From Devosia sp. MC521 (GTDB lineage: Bacteria; Pseudomonadota; Alphaproteobacteria; Rhizobiales; Devosiaceae): a DNA stretch of 64,000 bases. Both the position numbers and the translations under genes were made by a program. Within the stretch, counting starts at the first letter, position 1. Each line of letters begins with the position of its first letter. Positions 36,175 through 44,486 of this stretch are shown one piece after another. Below the pieces are notes generated by a model, which saw only the letters and a list, made by a program, of their open reading frames with translations, ran no database searches and was not told where the DNA came from. The stretch is taken from positions 325,001 through 389,000 of the forward strand of contig NZ_CP059902.1 in assembly GCF_014127105.1 (NCBI RefSeq). The letters run 5' to 3'.

Positions 36175-37776
36175 GTGGCTGCGTTGATTGCCGAGATTGG
36201 AAATCGTCGCGCGCAGCGCTGCGGGTTTGACCGGCTTTGTCACCACGGCAATGCCGCGCTCTTCGGCAATGGCGCGGACCTGCGGGCTGCGGTCGGCGGT
36301 GACGAGGGCGGCGGGCAAGTGGCCGCCGAGGTTGTGGCGGAGCCATTCGATCGCGTCGAGCCCGGAGGTTTGATCGAGGTGATAATCCATCAACACCAGA
36401 TCAGGGTACCAGCCCTCCAAGAGCCCCTCTTTGTCGATCTGCTTGAGCGACAAGGCGGAGCGGACTTGACAACCCCAATTGGTAAGAAGGCCTTCCATGG
36501 CTTCGATGATGTCGCGTTCATTGTCGACGCAGAGAACTTTTAGGTTCAGCACACCGATGGTGGCTTCTGGGGTCTCGCGCTTGAGACTGATGGTGCCGCG
36601 CAGTGGGCGCGCAACAGGCAGATAGATGGAAAAGCGCGAGCCGCGACCTTCCTTGCTGTCGAGTTCCAGAGTGAGATCGGCGGCGGTGACGAGGCGCTGG
36701 ACGATGGAGAGGCCGAGACCCAAGCCCTGGGCCATGCGCGCGCCCTTTTCTAGGCGTGAGAACTCGGCGAACACGAGCTTGAACTGGTCCTTATTAAATC
36801 CGATGCCGGTGTCGATGACATCAATGCGCCAGCGATTGCCGCGACGGCGCAGGCCGACCAGAACCTTGCCTCCGACCGGGGTGTATTTGATGGCATTGGA
36901 CACCAGATTTTGCACGATGCGGCCAACGATGGAGCGGTCGGCCAAAACCGTGGCTTTGGTTTTGACAATGCGCAGCGAGATCGAGCGTTCGCGCGCCATG
37001 GGGGCGAACTCGACCTCGATCTTTTTCAAAATGTCCTGCGCGGCCAATTGGGTCGGCGCGAGGTGAAGCGCCCCGCTATCAATGCGGGAGATATCGAGGA
37101 GCGCCGACATAATGTCTTCAACGGCAGTGAGCGAGGCTTCAATGGAATTCGCCAGCTCAGCGAAATCAGTTGTTTTGGCGCGCTCGATCAGGGTCGATGT
37201 GTAGAGGCGGGCGGCGTTGAGCGGCTGCAGCAGATCGTGACTGGCGGCTGCGAGAAAGCGCGTCTTGTCGTGGTTAGCAGCATCGGCCTTGTGGCGGGCC
37301 TTTTCGAGCTCAAGATTGACCTGTTTGAGCGCGGCAGTGCGATCTTCAACGCGCTTTTCGAGGGTCTGGTTGATCTGCTCATATTGCTGCTCAGCGCTGA
37401 TGCGAGCGGTCACGTCAGAGAAACTGATGACCATCCCGCCCTCAGGCAGTCGGGCCGTATAAAACTCCATGGTCTGACCAAAACTGGTCATGCGCTGGGT
37501 GACGGTCTGCGGCTGCGAGGTGAGCAGCGCGATACGGTCTTGCGCGCGGGTTTTGGCGTCGCCGGGCCCGAAGTCGCCACGCTTGGCCAAGAACAGCACA
37601 ATGTCCTCCAACGGCACGCCAGCCTCGGTCAGTGCCGGAGGCAGCGACAGCATGGAATTGTAGCGGTGGTTGGAGAAGGTCAGCTTGAGCGCGCTATCAA
37701 ACACAGCAACGCCTTGCGGGATGTGATCCATGGCAAGGTGCAGGGCAGTATCGAGGTTGGTAGAGCGAGCAGTCAT
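36172..37776 (-). CDS. PAS hybrid sensor histidine kinase/response regulator (ErcS/NahK-like)
   Basis: 534 residues, no membrane helix. A PAS domain of the PAS-7 type (about 10-125) and a coiled coil lead to HisKA with ASHDLLQPLNAARL (phospho-His180), then HATPase_c with LVSNAIKYTP (N box), DTGIGF and GLGLGLSI. The C-terminal receiver has phosphoacceptor Asp464 in LVLMDYHL and Lys in VTKPV. The HDLLQPLNAARL box is the one seen in Pseudomonas ErcS/NahK kinases, linked there to PQQ alcohol oxidation. The start MTARSTN is chosen because the preceding 47 codons look non-domain; it is uncertain. Confidence 0.85.
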   Translation of the reverse strand: MTARSTNLDTALHLAMDHIPQGVAVFDSALKLTFSNHRYNSMLSLPPALTEAGVPLEDIVLFLAKRGDFGPGDAKTRAQDRIALLTSQPQTVTQRMTSFGQTMEFYTARLPEGGMVISFSDVTARISAEQQYEQINQTLEKRVEDRTAALKQVNLELEKARHKADAANHDKTRFLAAASHDLLQPLNAARLYTSTLIERAKTTDFAELANSIEASLTAVEDIMSALLDISRIDSGALHLAPTQLAAQDILKKIEVEFAPMARERSISLRIVKTKATVLADRSIVGRIVQNLVSNAIKYTPVGGKVLVGLRRRGNRWRIDVIDTGIGFNKDQFKLVFAEFSRLEKGARMAQGLGLGLSIVQRLVTAADLTLELDSKEGRGSRFSIYLPVARPLRGTISLKRETPEATIGVLNLKVLCVDNERDIIEAMEGLLTNWGCQVRSALSLKQIDKEGLLEGWYPDLVLMDYHLDQTSGLDAIEWLRHNLGGHLPAALVTADRSPQVRAIAEERGIAVVTKPVKPAALRATISNLGNQRSH

Positions 37777-37942
37777 GGGAGCCAATGGTCTTGGAACAGC
37801 GATCAGTGTGGCTTCCTTATCAGCTGCGCACACCAAGTTCACAAGTCGCCATTCTGCCCATTGCAATAGCGACAAAACCTCGGCAATGCTGGCGGAATAG
37901 GCCAGAACAACCGCCATTAGCGGTCATTTCAGAGGGTTTGCC

Positions 37943-38380
37943 ATGAGCGTATTCAAGGAATTCCGCGACTTTGCCATTAAGGGCAACATGATCGATCTCG
38001 CCATCGGTGTGATTATCGGTGCTGCCTTCGGCGCCATCGTCTCATCGATCGTCGACGACGTGTTTATGCCTCTGATCGGTCTGATCATCGGCGGTATCGA
38101 CTTTTCGAACCTGTTTATCGTCTTGTCGAACCCCAATAATATCGCGGTGCCATCGATCACTGCTGCCAAGGAAGCGGGCATTGCCACGCTCAACATCGGC
38201 CTGTTTATCAATGCGGTGGTGAAGTTCACCATCATCGCCTTTGTGCTGTTCATGGTTGTGAAGGGCATCAATGCGCTCAAGCGCGACGCGGCCAAGGAGC
38301 CAGTTGAATCCACTCCAGCGCCAAGCGCTGAACAGGTATTGCTCACCGAAATTCGCGACGCATTGCGCGCCAAAAACTAA
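37943..38380 (+). CDS. mscL: Large-conductance mechanosensitive channel
   Basis: 145 residues. The N-terminal amphipathic helix FKEFRDFAIKGNMIDLAIGV and the first transmembrane helix with the Gly/Ala gate (IIGAAFGAIVSSIVDD) are typical; the second helix is IIAFVLFMVVKGINALKR. The C-terminus ends in a helical bundle with LLTEIRDALRAK. It opens on sudden osmotic downshift. A hairpin terminator follows. Confidence 0.96.
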   Translation: MSVFKEFRDFAIKGNMIDLAIGVIIGAAFGAIVSSIVDDVFMPLIGLIIGGIDFSNLFIVLSNPNNIAVPSITAAKEAGIATLNIGLFINAVVKFTIIAFVLFMVVKGINALKRDAAKEPVESTPAPSAEQVLLTEIRDALRAKN

Positions 38381-38405
38381 GTTCGGTCGATTACATTTTA
38401 ATCGG

Positions 38406-38433
38406 AAAGGTCGGCGTTTCGCCGGCCTTTTTT
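38406..38433 (+). terminator. Rho-independent terminator after mscL
   Basis: AAAGGTCGGCG, a three-T loop, CGCCGGCCTTT and four or more T. One G-T pair interrupts an otherwise perfect stem. Confidence 0.9.
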
Positions 38434-38456
38434 GTTGGGCGGGTTGGGCAAGGCGC

Positions 38457-38481
38457 GGAACCGGCATTGGCACCAAGCATT
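38457..38481 (+). promoter_or_regulatory. Possible EcfG-type (general stress) promoter
   Basis: GGAAC at 38457-38461, sixteen bases, then CATT. The alphaproteobacterial general stress consensus is GGAAC-N16/17-CGTT; the -35 matches fully and the -10 differs by one base. It sits 30 bases before the start of the small membrane protein gene. Confidence 0.3.
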
Positions 38482-38510
38482 GAAGGGCCTCAGCACCAAC
38501 TGAGGAGACA

Positions 38511-38819
38511 ATGATGGTCGACCCCCGCAAACCAGAACCAGCCGATGCTCGGGTGGACTATGTGCTCGACGAAAATGCCTCGCGGATCGAGTTGGAGCCA
38601 GCAACGCCGATCAAGGCGGCTGATGGTATTGAAGCCAGTGTCGGTGCGACCGGACCAACCAACTGGGCGCTTTATGGCTTGATTGCTCTCGCGGTGATCA
38701 TTGGCATTTTGGCCGTGTTGCAGGTTTTCTCAGGCGCGCCGGGCACGGATATGCAACCGGGCAGCCCAACATCGGCGCCTGTGGTTGAGACACCGGCAAC
38801 GGCACCCGCTCCGCAATAA
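38511..38819 (+). CDS. Hypothetical single-span membrane protein
   Basis: 102 residues. An acidic soluble N-terminus (about 1-50) is followed by one membrane helix (WALYGLIALAVIIGILAVLQVF, about 52-73 counted roughly) and a short Pro/Thr/Ala tail. No family recognised. GAGGAGA lies upstream of two consecutive ATG codons (38511 and 38514); either could start. A bidirectional hairpin follows. Confidence 0.65.
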   Translation: MMVDPRKPEPADARVDYVLDENASRIELEPATPIKAADGIEASVGATGPTNWALYGLIALAVIIGILAVLQVFSGAPGTDMQPGSPTSAPVVETPATAPAPQ

Positions 38820-38820
38820 A

Positions 38821-38845
38821 AAACGCGGCCCGAAAGCCGCGTTTC
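38821..38845. terminator. Bidirectional terminator
   Basis: AAACGCGGC and GCCGCGTTT arms around CCGAAA, between two convergent genes. The minus side has an A/T-rich continuation (TTTTTTATTGC) suited to terminating the OmpA-like gene. Confidence 0.85.
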
Positions 38846-38870
38846 AAATCGTCTATCGCTAAAGCAGTGC

Positions 38871-39536
38871 TTAGCCGCGAATTGGCGAAAGCTGAATTTC
38901 GACGCGGCGGTTCTGCGCGCGACCGCTTTCGGTTGCGTTCGAGGCGATTGGCGATGCCGAACCCTTGCCCTCGATATAGAAGCGACCCTGATTGACGCCC
39001 TGGCTCGACAGAATGGTGGCGACGGAAACCGCGCGACGCTGGCTGAGCGAGAGATTGTGCTCGTTCGAGCCGGTGGAGTCGGTGTGGCCGTATACGTCGA
39101 CGATGGTCTTTTCGAACTTGCGCAGCACAAGACCAACCGAGACCAACGTCTGGTTGAACTGCGGCTGAACCGTCGACTGATCGGTCGCGAAAGTGATGTT
39201 GGCAGGCATGTTGAGGATGATCTGGTCGCCAACGCGGGTGACCGAAACGCCGGTGCCCTGCAGCTGCGCACGCAGTTCAGCTTCTTGCTGATCCATGTAA
39301 TTGCCGATTGCTGCGCCGGTCAGGCCGCCAACGCCAGCACCGATCAACGCGCCAACGCGAGGATCGCCACCAACGGCAACGCCAACAAGCGCGCCAGCAA
39401 TAGCACCGCCACCCGCGCCCAAAAGGCCGCCGCCAGCAGTGTTCGAAAGCTTACCCTGTCCGGTGAACGGATCAGTCGTCGTGCAGGCTGTCAGAGCAAG
39501 CGTTGCCGCGAGCACGACGAGGACCTTGGACTTCAT
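38871..39536 (-). CDS. OmpA-family lipoprotein with glycine-zipper segment
   Basis: 221 residues. A signal peptide ends in LALTAC (lipobox, Cys about 18). A glycine-zipper membrane-insertion segment follows (LGAGGGAIAGALVGVAVGG and GALIGAGVGGLTGAAIG), then the OmpA-like peptidoglycan-binding domain with VDVYGHTDSTGSNEHNLSLS and NRRVEIQL. The order matches YiaD-type outer-membrane lipoproteins. GGGGGAA precedes the ATG. Confidence 0.9.
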   Translation of the reverse strand: MKSKVLVVLAATLALTACTTTDPFTGQGKLSNTAGGGLLGAGGGAIAGALVGVAVGGDPRVGALIGAGVGGLTGAAIGNYMDQQEAELRAQLQGTGVSVTRVGDQIILNMPANITFATDQSTVQPQFNQTLVSVGLVLRKFEKTIVDVYGHTDSTGSNEHNLSLSQRRAVSVATILSSQGVNQGRFYIEGKGSASPIASNATESGRAQNRRVEIQLSPIRG

Positions 39537-39644
39537 GGTGATTCCCCCAAAAGGATTCCGGAGTGGACTTTTGTTCTGTGAATAAGGCAGGAGCGTGAAA
39601 GATGAGTGAAGGCGGCTGAACCCGTGATGAACGGGCTCTTGCGC

Positions 39645-40412
39645 CTAGGTGTGGGCCCAACCGCCATCGACGAGAAACTGCTGACCCGAAATCATGCGAC
39701 TGTCCTCAGCGGCGAGGAATAGCGCCATGCGCGCGCAGTCGTCTGGCATGACCCGGCCGTTGAGTGCTTGTTGGGCTTGGATCGACGCAAGATCCTCTGG
39801 CGTCAGCCAAAGTTCGAGCTGGCGTTGGGTGACGACAGCACCGGGAACCAGCGAATTAACGCGAATGGCATCGCGGCCCAACTCGCGGGCCATGGCGCGT
39901 GTCAGGCCATGAATGGCTGCCTTGGCCGTTTCATAAACGGGAATGCCGGGGGTCAGGATCATCCAGCTGATCGAGCCGAAATTGATGATCGAGCCGCCGC
40001 CCGCCCGCTTCATGCCGGGGGCGACGGCCTGAATGGCGAAGAAGAAATGCTTGAGGTTTACCGCCATGCGGTCGTCCCAATACTCCGGCGTCACCTCACG
40101 CCAGTCGTGGCGCTGGTCATGACCGGCATTGTTGACTAGCACGCGCGCATCGCCATGAAGCTGGGCCAGATCGGCAATAGCGGCTTGGTAGGCGGTGGTG
40201 TCGGTGATGTCACACGCGATGAATTTAACCGTGTGACCTTCGGCGGTTAGCGCCGTCGCGAGCGCCTCTCCCTGCGCTTGGGCGATGTCGACAAATCCAA
40301 CCTTTGCCCCTTGGCGTGCGAAATTGCGCACCAGCGCTTCGCCAATCCCAGACGCGCCTCCCGAAATAACAACAGCTTGGTCCCGTAAACTGGGATAATG
40401 CGCCTGCTCCAT
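39645..40412 (-). CDS. SDR family oxidoreductase
   Basis: 255 residues, a classical short-chain dehydrogenase. The cofactor motif is SGGASGIGEALVRNF (about 16-30), NNAG is present, and the catalytic Ser-Tyr-Lys is seen in INFGSISW and VYETAKAAI. The acidic residue after the second strand (FVDIAQ) suggests NAD+. GGAGG sits before ATG 40412; the ORF can extend to 40496 without support. The substrate is unknown. Confidence 0.88.
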   Translation of the reverse strand: MEQAHYPSLRDQAVVISGGASGIGEALVRNFARQGAKVGFVDIAQAQGEALATALTAEGHTVKFIACDITDTTAYQAAIADLAQLHGDARVLVNNAGHDQRHDWREVTPEYWDDRMAVNLKHFFFAIQAVAPGMKRAGGGSIINFGSISWMILTPGIPVYETAKAAIHGLTRAMARELGRDAIRVNSLVPGAVVTQRQLELWLTPEDLASIQAQQALNGRVMPDDCARMALFLAAEDSRMISGQQFLVDGGWAHT

Positions 40413-40765
40413 AAATGTCCTCCGCAGCGGCTGAGTGCTTTTCTCCTGCCTGAAAAGCTGAGAGCTCTTGTGACATTGTGCAGGCCAAGTCGGCAACTGT
40501 GATGGATTATAAGGGAACCACGCAACGGCGGGCAGCGCCTGCGCGTTACACTATTTCCGGTTCACAGAAGCGCTATAGATGTTGATTTTGGAGCAGCCCA
40601 CTTTAGAATGAGTATAGCTTTTATGGCGCGGTTGGTGTCAGGAGGGCCCACTGCGAGCGCGTCGAATTGACCCATATCAATGCGGCGGAGCGAAGAATAA
40701 CTACATCTTACGGTGCCTGGCGAGGCGTTGCCCCGACCCAGCGCATGCGCAAAGGAACGGCCCCA
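40413..40765. other. Intergenic region between the SDR gene and hemA
   Basis: About 350 bases with the divergent promoters. Its one clear signal is the FNR/FixK-type box at 40667-40680. An in-frame TTG start at 40667 would extend HemA by 33 residues through that box, but the extension has no family counterpart. Confidence 0.6.
40667..40680 (+). promoter_or_regulatory. FNR/FixK-type box upstream of hemA
   Basis: TTGA-CCCATA-TCAA, a perfect match to the TTGA-N6-TCAA site bound by FNR/FnrL/FixK/NnrR regulators. It ends 85 bases before the hemA ATG. In Rhodobacter and rhizobia hemA is raised under low oxygen through such sites, so the context supports a real operator. Confidence 0.7.
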
Positions 40766-42046
40766 ATGGACTATCGCGGTATTTTTGAAGATGCAGTGGA
40801 CACGCTGCGGGCAGAGAAACGCTATCGTGTGTTTGCTGACCTTGAGCGCATTGCTGGGCAATTCCCGCGCGCCATCTACCGTGACGACAGCGACAACGCC
40901 CGCGAAATCACCATCTGGTGCTCCAACGATTACCTCGGCATGGGTCAGCACGAAAAAGTCGTGACTGCGATGCAGGAAACTGCCGGCAAGATGGGCGTTG
41001 GTGCTGGTGGCACGCGCAATATTTCGGGCACCAATCGCCCGCTGGTTGAGCTTGAGCGTTCGCTCGCCGACCTGCACCGCAAGGAAAGCGCCCTCGTCTT
41101 CACTTCCGGCTTTGTCTCGAACGAAGCCTCGATCTCGACCATTGCGCGGCTTTTGCCCGATTGCGTGATCTTCTCCGATCAGCTCAACCACGCCTCGATG
41201 ATCCAGGGCGTGCGTCAGTCGGGCATGGAAAAGAAGATTTTCCGCCACAATGACGTAGCGCATTTGCGCGAACTGCTCAGCCAAGTGGACCGCAAGCGTC
41301 CCAAGCTGATCGTGTTTGAATCTGTCTATTCGATGGATGGTGACATTGCCCCGATCGCCGAGATCTGCGATCTCGCGGACGAATTTGGCGCGCTGACCTA
41401 TATCGACGAAGTCCACGCCGTTGGCATGTATGGCCCGCGCGGCGGTGGCATTGCCGACCGCGACAATCTGATGGAACGCATCGACGTTATCGAAGGCACG
41501 CTGGCTAAGGGCTATGGCGTCATGGGCGGCTATATTGCGGCCAATAAGGCGATCATCGACGCGGTTCGCTCCTATGCGGCTGAGTTCATTTTCACCACCT
41601 CGCTCCCACCAGCGCTGTGCGCTGCGGCTCGCGCCTCAATTGAGCACCTCAAGGGCAATGGTGAAGAACGCGCGGCCCATCAGCGTCAGGCAGCCATGAC
41701 CAAGCGCATTCTGGCGGAAGCCGGTCTGCCGGTCATGGAAACGCCGACCCATATCGTGCCGGTCATCGTCGGCGATGCGCGCGCTGTGAAGGCGGCAAGC
41801 GACATGATGCTGGAAAAGCACAATATCTATATTCAGCCGATCAACTACCCGACTGTTCCCAAGGGTACTGAGCGTCTGCGCATCACCCCAACGCCGCTGC
41901 ACTCGGAGGAAATGATCCTTGAGCTGCGCGATGCATTGGTGTCGGTGTGGAAGGCGCTTGAGCTGCCGCTGGGCAAGCCAGAGACGGCAATCACGGCCAA
42001 TAAACTGACCTCGGGCGATCTGACGCTGCCTAACCTTGGCGGCTAA
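40766..42046 (+). CDS. hemA: 5-Aminolevulinate synthase
   Basis: 426 residues. It condenses glycine and succinyl-CoA, the first step of haem and vitamin B12 synthesis by the C4 (Shemin) route. The PLP lysine is Lys248 in GTLAKGYG, the same number as in the Rhodobacter enzyme, which supports ATG 40766 as start. [11 protein letters not shown] holds the cofactor Asp and stacking His region. It is slightly longer than the usual 405-410 at the C-terminus ([14 protein letters not shown]). An FNR-type box lies upstream. Confidence 0.96.
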   Translation: MDYRGIFEDAVDTLRAEKRYRVFADLERIAGQFPRAIYRDDSDNAREITIWCSNDYLGMGQHEKVVTAMQETAGKMGVGAGGTRNISGTNRPLVELERSLADLHRKESALVFTSGFVSNEASISTIARLLPDCVIFSDQLNHASMIQGVRQSGMEKKIFRHNDVAHLRELLSQVDRKRPKLIVFESVYSMDGDIAPIAEICDLADEFGALTYIDEVHAVGMYGPRGGGIADRDNLMERIDVIEGTLAKGYGVMGGYIAANKAIIDAVRSYAAEFIFTTSLPPALCAAARASIEHLKGNGEERAAHQRQAAMTKRILAEAGLPVMETPTHIVPVIVGDARAVKAASDMMLEKHNIYIQPINYPTVPKGTERLRITPTPLHSEEMILELRDALVSVWKALELPLGKPETAITANKLTSGDLTLPNLGG

Positions 42047-42303
42047 GGATTAGGTCCAGGAATGATGAAGGGGACGCAGCGATGCGTACCTTTTTATTTG
42101 GGCCACGCGTCTTTACCGCAAGATCTGGTTTGTGTTGGGTTTTGTCCCGGTCGGTTCAATTGTAAGAAATTTTGGGCGATCAAACAGCGGTCATCGGCCT
42201 TGCCAGGCCGGTCAGACTGTCGTTTATGACGGCCAGGGAATTCTTGTCCTCGGGCACAGAATTTCGCCGCAGGGGGCACCTGCTGGCACTTCGGTGCCGC
42301 TCT

Positions 42304-42335
42304 AAAAGCGCGTCGACTTCGGTCGCGCGCTTTTT
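42304..42335 (+). terminator. Probable terminator downstream of hemA
   Basis: AAAAGCGCG and CGCGCTTTT arms around a 13-base loop, followed by T residues. It lies 258 bases after the hemA stop, just before the convergent VOC gene. The region in between (42047-42303) shows no convincing gene. Confidence 0.6.
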
Positions 42336-42343
42336 GTTTGGCG

Positions 42344-42697
42344 CTAGCGCAGCGCCGGGATGGGTTCCCACAGCTCGATCGGATTGCCTTCGGGGTCAAC
42401 GATACGCGCGAAGCGACCCGTGTCCGGGCTGTCCCATTCTTCACGGCGCTCGACTACAATATCATTGCTCTCAAGGGCGGCGATGACGCCATCAAGATCA
42501 TCGACCCGGAAATTGAGCATGAACGGTTTGTTCTGGTCGAAATAGGTGCTGGTCAGCTCGTAAGGCGCGAAGACGGTGGGGCCACCCTCTTGTTGCCAGA
42601 ACTGGGAGATGCCCAAATTGGTTTCGTACCAGTCCGATAGGGCATCGGGATCTTTTGCGCGAAAAAAGACGCCGCCAATTCCTGTGACCCGAGCCAT
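42344..42697 (-). CDS. VOC/glyoxalase-like protein
   Basis: 117 residues of the vicinal oxygen chelate fold, starting VTGIGGVFFRAKDPDALSDWY and ending IVDPEGNPIELWEP, where the Glu is a usual metal ligand. The fold covers glyoxalase I, dioxygenases and antibiotic-binding proteins, so the activity is open. AGGAGG precedes the ATG. Confidence 0.85.
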   Translation of the reverse strand: MARVTGIGGVFFRAKDPDALSDWYETNLGISQFWQQEGGPTVFAPYELTSTYFDQNKPFMLNFRVDDLDGVIAALESNDIVVERREEWDSPDTGRFARIVDPEGNPIELWEPIPALR

Positions 42698-42760
42698 GAG
42701 CAGTCCTCCTGTGATGAAGCCATACCATCACGCAGTCCGGCTTCTGTCATCAGGCATTGT

Positions 42761-43396
42761 TCAGCTGGTTAATACGATGCGCATGAGGTCGGCGGTGTTG
42801 CGCGCGCCGAGCTTTTCCATGACGCGGGCGCGATGCACTTCAACCGTGCGTGGGGAAATGCCTAGCTCGCGCCCGGCTTCCTTGTTGGATTGACCATCGG
42901 TGATGAGCTGCAACACCTCACGCTCACGCGGGGTAAGCTGAGAGAACCCGCGCACCTCAACGCTGCGTCCGCCCGCCTGCATGGCCCCGACGTGAATGTC
43001 TTTGCGCAAGGCCTCACGGACGACGGAGAGCAGGTGCTCGGTATCGATGGGCTTGGTGATGACGTCGGTCGCGCCCATTTTCATGGCCGTAACGGCGAGA
43101 TCAACATGCGGTCGGTCGGCCAGCATGATGACGGTGGCGCCCATGTGCTGCATCTTCACGCGGCGGAGGACGGAAAGACCATTATCCGCGCCAAGCTCGA
43201 GATTGACGACCATCACATCGACGCGTCGCCGTTCGAGCACCTGTTGGAAACTGCTTATGTCGAGCGAGAAGACGGTTTGGAAGCCCTCCAAACGAAAGAG
43301 CACGCTCAGCGCTTCACAGGTGCCGGGATCGCTGTCCACGATATGCACGAGCCGGTCGCGGTTGAGATAGGCGTGGTAGTACGGTTGCGTCGTCAT
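42761..43396 (-). CDS. FixJ/LuxR-type response regulator with degenerate receiver
   Basis: 211 residues. The N-terminal receiver (about 15-132) aligns with FixJ (VHIVDSD, AVTAMKMGATDVITKP) but Asn65 stands where the phospho-Asp belongs, Ala93 replaces the conserved Thr, and the acidic pair is changed to Asp-Ser. Lys115 remains. The C-terminal LuxR-type helix-turn-helix is complete (LTPREREVLQLITDGQSNKEAGRELGIS is the core, given here only by its ends 155-181). It likely binds DNA without phosphorylation. GAGGG supports ATG 43396; no kinase gene is adjacent. Confidence 0.87.
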   Translation of the reverse strand: MTTQPYYHAYLNRDRLVHIVDSDPGTCEALSVLFRLEGFQTVFSLDISSFQQVLERRRVDVMVVNLELGADNGLSVLRRVKMQHMGATVIMLADRPHVDLAVTAMKMGATDVITKPIDTEHLLSVVREALRKDIHVGAMQAGGRSVEVRGFSQLTPREREVLQLITDGQSNKEAGRELGISPRTVEVHRARVMEKLGARNTADLMRIVLTS

Positions 43397-43597
43397 CCAA
43401 ACCCTCATCATCTGAGTACGTCGTGGACATGACGAGGAAGATCGTGCGCTGCCCAGAGGTCTCTGGCCAACGTGCCTCATCACTCATCCGTGAACTGTAG
43501 TTTGCACTAAGCAGTCGCGCCGTCCGATAGGGGTAGTACCTAAGTGCGACTGCGATTATGCTATTTTATTCTTTAGGATTTGCAAGTAAAAAGACAT

Positions 43598-43611
43598 CAT
43601 TCCTAGGAATG
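43598..43611. promoter_or_regulatory. Perfect 14-bp palindrome, possible operator
   Basis: CATTCCTAGGAATG is fully self-complementary and lies in an AT-rich intergenic region 112 bases before the PRC-barrel start. I know no regulator with this exact site; the adjacent degenerate FixJ-like protein is one candidate, by position only. Confidence 0.35.
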
Positions 43612-43661
43612 AAATCTTAAGTTCTTCTGTGTGCTGCGCGAGTAACAGCTCCGTTATCTGA

Positions 43662-43687
43662 GGAAACCCCTCGGGTGTTGAGCCGTT
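43662..43687 (+). promoter_or_regulatory. Possible EcfG-type promoter of the PRC-barrel gene
   Basis: GGAAA at 43662-43666, seventeen bases, CGTT at 43684-43687: one mismatch to the GGAAC-N16/17-CGTT general stress consensus. It ends 35 bases before the ATG. Confidence 0.35.
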
Positions 43688-43722
43688 AGACCTTCATCGC
43701 AACACAAGAAGGAGCATCGAAA

Positions 43723-44112
43723 ATGGCCTATGATGACGCCCGCGTCGCTACCGTCGACGTTAAGGAAACCCATGACCTCATCGCCTCCGACAAGGTTGAA
43801 GGCACCAAGGTTTACGACCTTGCTGGAGAACATATCGGCGCGGTCAACCGTCTCTTGATCGAAAAGCGCAGCGGTAAGGTTTCCTATGCCGTGCTGAGTT
43901 TTGGCGGTTTTTTGGGCCTCGGTGAGGACCACTACCCGCTGCCATGGGACAAGCTGAAATACGATGAAAGCCTTGGCGGCTATCGCGTTGATATAAGCAA
44001 GGACCAGCTGGAAGGCGCGCCGCGCTACAGCGACGATGAAGAAGCGTTCTGGCAGGAAAACAACGGTCGTCGTATCTACGACTACTATGGTGTGACGCCG
44101 TACTGGATCTAA
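43723..44112 (+). CDS. PRC-barrel domain protein
   Basis: 129 residues. The PRC-barrel (about 17-90) is seen in LIASDKVEGTKVYDLAGEHI, INRLLIEKRSGKVSYAVLS-like text with a small change, and HYPLPWDKLKYD. The C-terminus is charged and aromatic (FWQENNGRRIYDYYG). Such soluble proteins are common in alphaproteobacteria, often stress-induced. AAGGAG precedes the ATG. A terminator follows. Confidence 0.88.
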   Translation: MAYDDARVATVDVKETHDLIASDKVEGTKVYDLAGEHIGAVNRLLIEKRSGKVSYAVLSFGGFLGLGEDHYPLPWDKLKYDESLGGYRVDISKDQLEGAPRYSDDEEAFWQENNGRRIYDYYGVTPYWI

Positions 44113-44133
44113 CCAGCCGCAGAAGTTTGTAAG

Positions 44134-44168
44134 GAAAGCCTCCTCTTCACTGAGGGGGCTTTCTCTTT
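44134..44168 (+). terminator. Rho-independent terminator after the PRC-barrel gene
   Basis: AAAGCCTCCTC and GAGGGGGCTTT arms with one bulge around TTCACT, then TCTCTTTG. Confidence 0.75.
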
Positions 44169-44174
44169 GTGTAG

Positions 44175-44486
44175 CTACACACAAGTGCTGGCGAAGGTGA
44201 CGGGCAAGAACACCAAGACGCCGGAGAACAGCGCTGCCCAATTGGCCCAAATGGCGGATTGGGACAGTGTTGGCATTGATGGGTCTGTGAGTTTGGGCGT
44301 GAGCAGAGCCATTGCCGTTAAGGCCAGAACAGAAATGGCATAGGCGGCAATGAGCATGGCGCGATGCGCGCCACCCCAATTGTATACGCAGCCCAACGCC
44401 TGAATGGCGTAAAGCGCGATGAAGGCCAGCGCCCAAACGGTGAAGCCTGCGATGAGCAGAAACAGCGGCCTCTGGTTGCGGATCAT
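44175..44486 (-). CDS. Small membrane protein of the oxidase operon
   Basis: 103 residues with three hydrophobic segments (about 8-30, 43-64, 78-98). No domain recognised. The ATG overlaps the stop of the fused subunit I-III gene (ATGA), so it is translated with the oxidase and may be a subunit IV-like or assembly protein. A longer open frame to 44927 runs inside the subunit I-III gene and is rejected. Confidence 0.7.
   Translation of the reverse strand: MIRNQRPLFLLIAGFTVWALAFIALYAIQALGCVYNWGGAHRAMLIAAYAISVLALTAMALLTPKLTDPSMPTLSQSAIWANWAALFSGVLVFLPVTFASTCV

Larger units (their letters stand above)
43397..43722. other. Intergenic region with two inverted repeats
   Basis: About 325 AT-richer bases between the divergent LuxR-type regulator and the PRC-barrel gene. 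GCAGTCGC at 43511-43518 and GCGACTGC at 43546-43553 are perfect reverse complements 27 bases apart. A second palindrome is at 43598-43611 and an EcfG-like promoter at 43662-43687. No gene seen. Confidence 0.6.

Noticed and set aside
40602..40618. TTTAGAAT upstream of hemA as half of an Irr (ICE) box
   Set aside because: Only one half of the expected inverted repeat is present; the second half does not match.
42047..42303. Short frames between hemA and the VOC gene
   Set aside because: None has a Shine-Dalgarno, family pattern or codon use like the neighbours; the stretch ends in a hairpin terminator.
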